From an uncultured Holophagaceae bacterium (GTDB lineage Bacteria; Acidobacteriota; Holophagae; Holophagales; Holophagaceae): a stretch of DNA of 64,000 nucleotides. Below are positions 62,521 through 64,000 of the stretch, piece by piece (position 1 is the first letter of the stretch; every line of letters starts with the position of its first letter). The notes under the pieces are model-generated. The model saw only the letters and a program-made list of their open reading frames with translations, did no database searches and had not been told where the DNA came from. The stretch spans positions 1-64,000 of the forward strand of contig CAIWKE010000008.1 of NCBI GenBank assembly GCA_903913215.1. The letters run 5' to 3'. The position numbers and the translations under genes are program-made.

Positions 62521-62809
62521 GTTATTTTGCCTTCGGCCATACCATCGGCAATCTGAGCTATCGCTTAAATGCACCCTTTAGCTTCGTTGACGTTAGGCTG
62601 TTCATTGTTAAACGATAGCAAACAGGCATCATCGCAGATAAAGGTGGAACCAAAAGATGACCTTGCGATGTGTTTAGCTGTATCCATACTTTTTAGGCGT
62701 TCACAAACGTCAATCGAAATTCATTTTTAGACTAAATTATAGAGCCATGCCAACATCCCTTTTCTCAACTTTCTTGAGTGATACTTTGCATCCACCATGA
62801 GGAGGATGT

Positions 62810-63034
62810 ATGCGCTTCAACCCCACTGCCGCATCGACGAAGATGACGGTCGTCCGTTTCCGCATCCCAGCAGGCCTTGAGGCGAAGTACCAGGCCGTTG
62901 CTGAGCAGTCCGGTGTGGATATCCAGACCGTCTACCGCCAGGCGCTGGAATACGCAGCAACCGATGAACCGGCCCCAACGGTTCAGGCCGACCAACCAAG
63001 TCCGAAACGAGGAAGGAAGCCAACTGAAGCCTAG
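62810..63034 (+). CDS. Small ribbon-helix-helix-like DNA-binding protein
   Basis: The 74-residue product contains VVRFRIPAGLEAKYQAVAEQ and SGVDIQTVYRQALEYAA, the strand-helix-helix pattern of CopG/Arc-type regulators; the tail is Pro/Lys/Arg-rich. GGAGG seven bases before ATG 62810 is strong. It diverges from mobC and probably regulates the mobilisation genes or copy maintenance. An intrinsic terminator follows. Confidence 0.75.
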   Translation: MRFNPTAASTKMTVVRFRIPAGLEAKYQAVAEQSGVDIQTVYRQALEYAATDEPAPTVQADQPSPKRGRKPTEA

Positions 63035-63051
63035 CTGAGCACGGATTGTTC

Positions 63052-63091
63052 GCACCACCTGCCCGAATCATGGAACAGGTGGTGCTTTTTT
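63052..63091 (+). terminator. Intrinsic terminator of the small RHH gene
   Basis: GCACCACCTG (63052-63061) and CAGGTGGTGC (63076-63085) form a perfect 10-bp stem followed by TTTTTT. Confidence 0.9.
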
Positions 63092-63131
63092 GTGCCAATT
63101 CATCGATGAGTCGCCCGTTGGGCTTCCATCG

Positions 63132-63161
63132 CTTCCCCGGCTGAAACAGAAGCCGGGGAAG
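63132..63161. repeat. Perfect 11-bp hairpin in the gene-free stretch 63092-63572
   Basis: CTTCCCCGGCT (63132-63142) and AGCCGGGGAAG (63151-63161) pair fully around an 8-base loop. It has no T-run. The surrounding 480 bases show no convincing gene. Confidence 0.55.
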
Positions 63162-63572
63162 GTCCTCGTCGCTGGGCGCGACTGCGGCGGAGGAGGCCTA
63201 ATCAAGAGTCGGAGTCAGCCAGTGACCCCATATCATCCAAGTTCATCAATGAGGGTTTCGATAAACGATGAAATTTCTACTGGTTCAATTGGTGCGTCCG
63301 ATAGTTAAATGGCCTGCCTGATGAATCGTTATAGGACGATCGAATAATGGTCGCTGTCCTCACCTGAAGTATTAACTGGAAACGCTCGGGCTCGTTTTCT
63401 CGAGGTTCACCGCGCTAAAAGCGACGAAAGGAGCCCGCGACTCGGTGGCATTCCAAGAATTTCAAGACATGAAGTTCTCATTCTTCATGGAATGGAATCC
63501 CCACTCTGAATGCCCGTGGCACAAAATTGCTTTCTTTGCTATTCATACCACTGAGCCTAGATCATTCACCAG

Positions 63573-64000
63573 TCAGGGATGAACTAAGACTGTGGAGGCT
63601 TTTGCGAGTTCACCTAGGTAGGAGGTCAACCCTTCATGAATTGACGAGGCTGACGCGCTGCAAACAGGAGGAACGATGCAGTCTGTGGCCTTGTCCCGCC
63701 CCCTTGCTTGGTCGACACCGGTTGAAAGAGCGACGGGACCTCTCGATACAAGCACATGACGGATAAGATGCTCGCGGCAGAGTACCCTTCCTCTGAGCAT
63801 GGCCGCGATATCTGAAATGCCTGGATGAGCCAGTGCACGCAACGCCCTCTTATCACCAGTCAGGAGCAGACCCTCGCCCTTGGAGAGCCAGAAAGCCAAG
63901 GATGAAATCAGGATGATCTCACCACCATCCAATCCAGGCATTTCCTCAAGCCGACTCAGGACTGCCAAGTCAAGGCCCGGGGCAGGAGCAGTCAATTGGA
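63573..64000 (-). CDS. PIN-like domain protein, 5' part beyond the window
   Basis: The open frame reaches the right edge, so the N-terminus is missing. The visible part has GLDGGEIILISSLAFWLSKG and LLLTGDKRALRALA, the C-terminal core of PIN/PIN-like nucleases (D-G-E in one helix, then T-G-D-K-R-A-L). About 100 further residues follow (LCREHLIRHVLVSRGPVALS), longer than a minimal VapC toxin. It may belong to the accessory region or to its far flank. No antitoxin is visible. Confidence 0.55.
   Translation of the reverse strand, partial: QLTAPAPGLDLAVLSRLEEMPGLDGGEIILISSLAFWLSKGEGLLLTGDKRALRALAHPGISDIAAMLRGRVLCREHLIRHVLVSRGPVALSTGVDQARGRDKATDCIVPPVCSASASSIHEGLTSYLGELAKASTVLVHP

Noticed and set aside
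62577-62760. Replication origin with iterons upstream of the RHH gene
   Set aside because: AT-rich with scattered short repeats, but no regular iteron spacing and no replication initiator gene in the window.

Overview
The window comes from a high-GC bacterial chromosome. From about 1 to 17.5 kb it is compact core genome. From about 17.5 kb to the right end it is an accessory region with lower and patchier GC. The mix of stand-alone hemerythrins, CZB, Cache, PAS and response-regulator proteins, a GGDEF-hemerythrin fusion, DUF2934 and DUF2891 fits an environmental, redox-sensing, probably microaerobic or anaerobic organism. Acidobacteriota of the Holophaga/Geothrix type would be my guess. That is an inference from gene content only; no 16S or other strong marker lies in the window.

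Core part (1-17.5 kb): carB (5' end only) and carA on the minus strand, separated by a large inverted repeat; tadA overlapping a membrane GGDEF-hemerythrin protein; a DUF2891 lipoprotein-like or secreted protein; tRNA-Ser(CGA); a receiver-only protein; a PAS histidine kinase with a NarL-type regulator; a run of small sensory or hypothetical proteins (DUF2934, CZB, Cache, bacteriohemerythrin and two paralogous microproteins that the usual length cut-offs miss); a cyclophilin; a hybrid histidine kinase; pepD; and tRNA-Ser(GGA) with a terminator.

Accessory part (17.5-64 kb): it begins beside tRNA-Ser(GGA), where a second copy of the tRNA T-arm sequence looks like an attachment-site remnant. It then carries an AlpA/excisionase-like HTH gene; a GIY-YIG protein; an unknown gene; a PIN-like protein paired with an OLD-family ATPase; an orphan Rhs tip interrupted by a decayed IS3 element; a tyrosine recombinase with amber codons, one of them at the catalytic tyrosine; a primase-like mobile-element remnant; an Abi-like TIR-type protein with a HEPN-like partner; a full Rhs toxin protein with an immunity-gene candidate; a LanB dehydratase divergent from a Ser/Thr-rich, Cys-free precursor peptide and a LytS/LytTR system; a defence-type reverse transcriptase preceded by a structured non-coding region; a 3,299-residue Ig/kelch exoprotein ending in a peptidase-like domain, followed by a Sel1 protein; and a mobilisation module (MobC, MOBP-type relaxase, candidate oriT) with unknown passenger genes. 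A PIN-like gene is cut by the window end.

The most likely new biology is: (1) the LanB plus Cys-less peptide plus two-component system at 37.3-42.7 kb; (2) the reverse transcriptase with its 13-bp perfect hairpin and stop-free leader at 43.0-44.6 kb; (3) the PIN/OLD pair at 20.2-23.0 kb; and (4) the Abi/HEPN operon at 29.1-31.2 kb. All coordinates and translations were read by eye; no database search was run.
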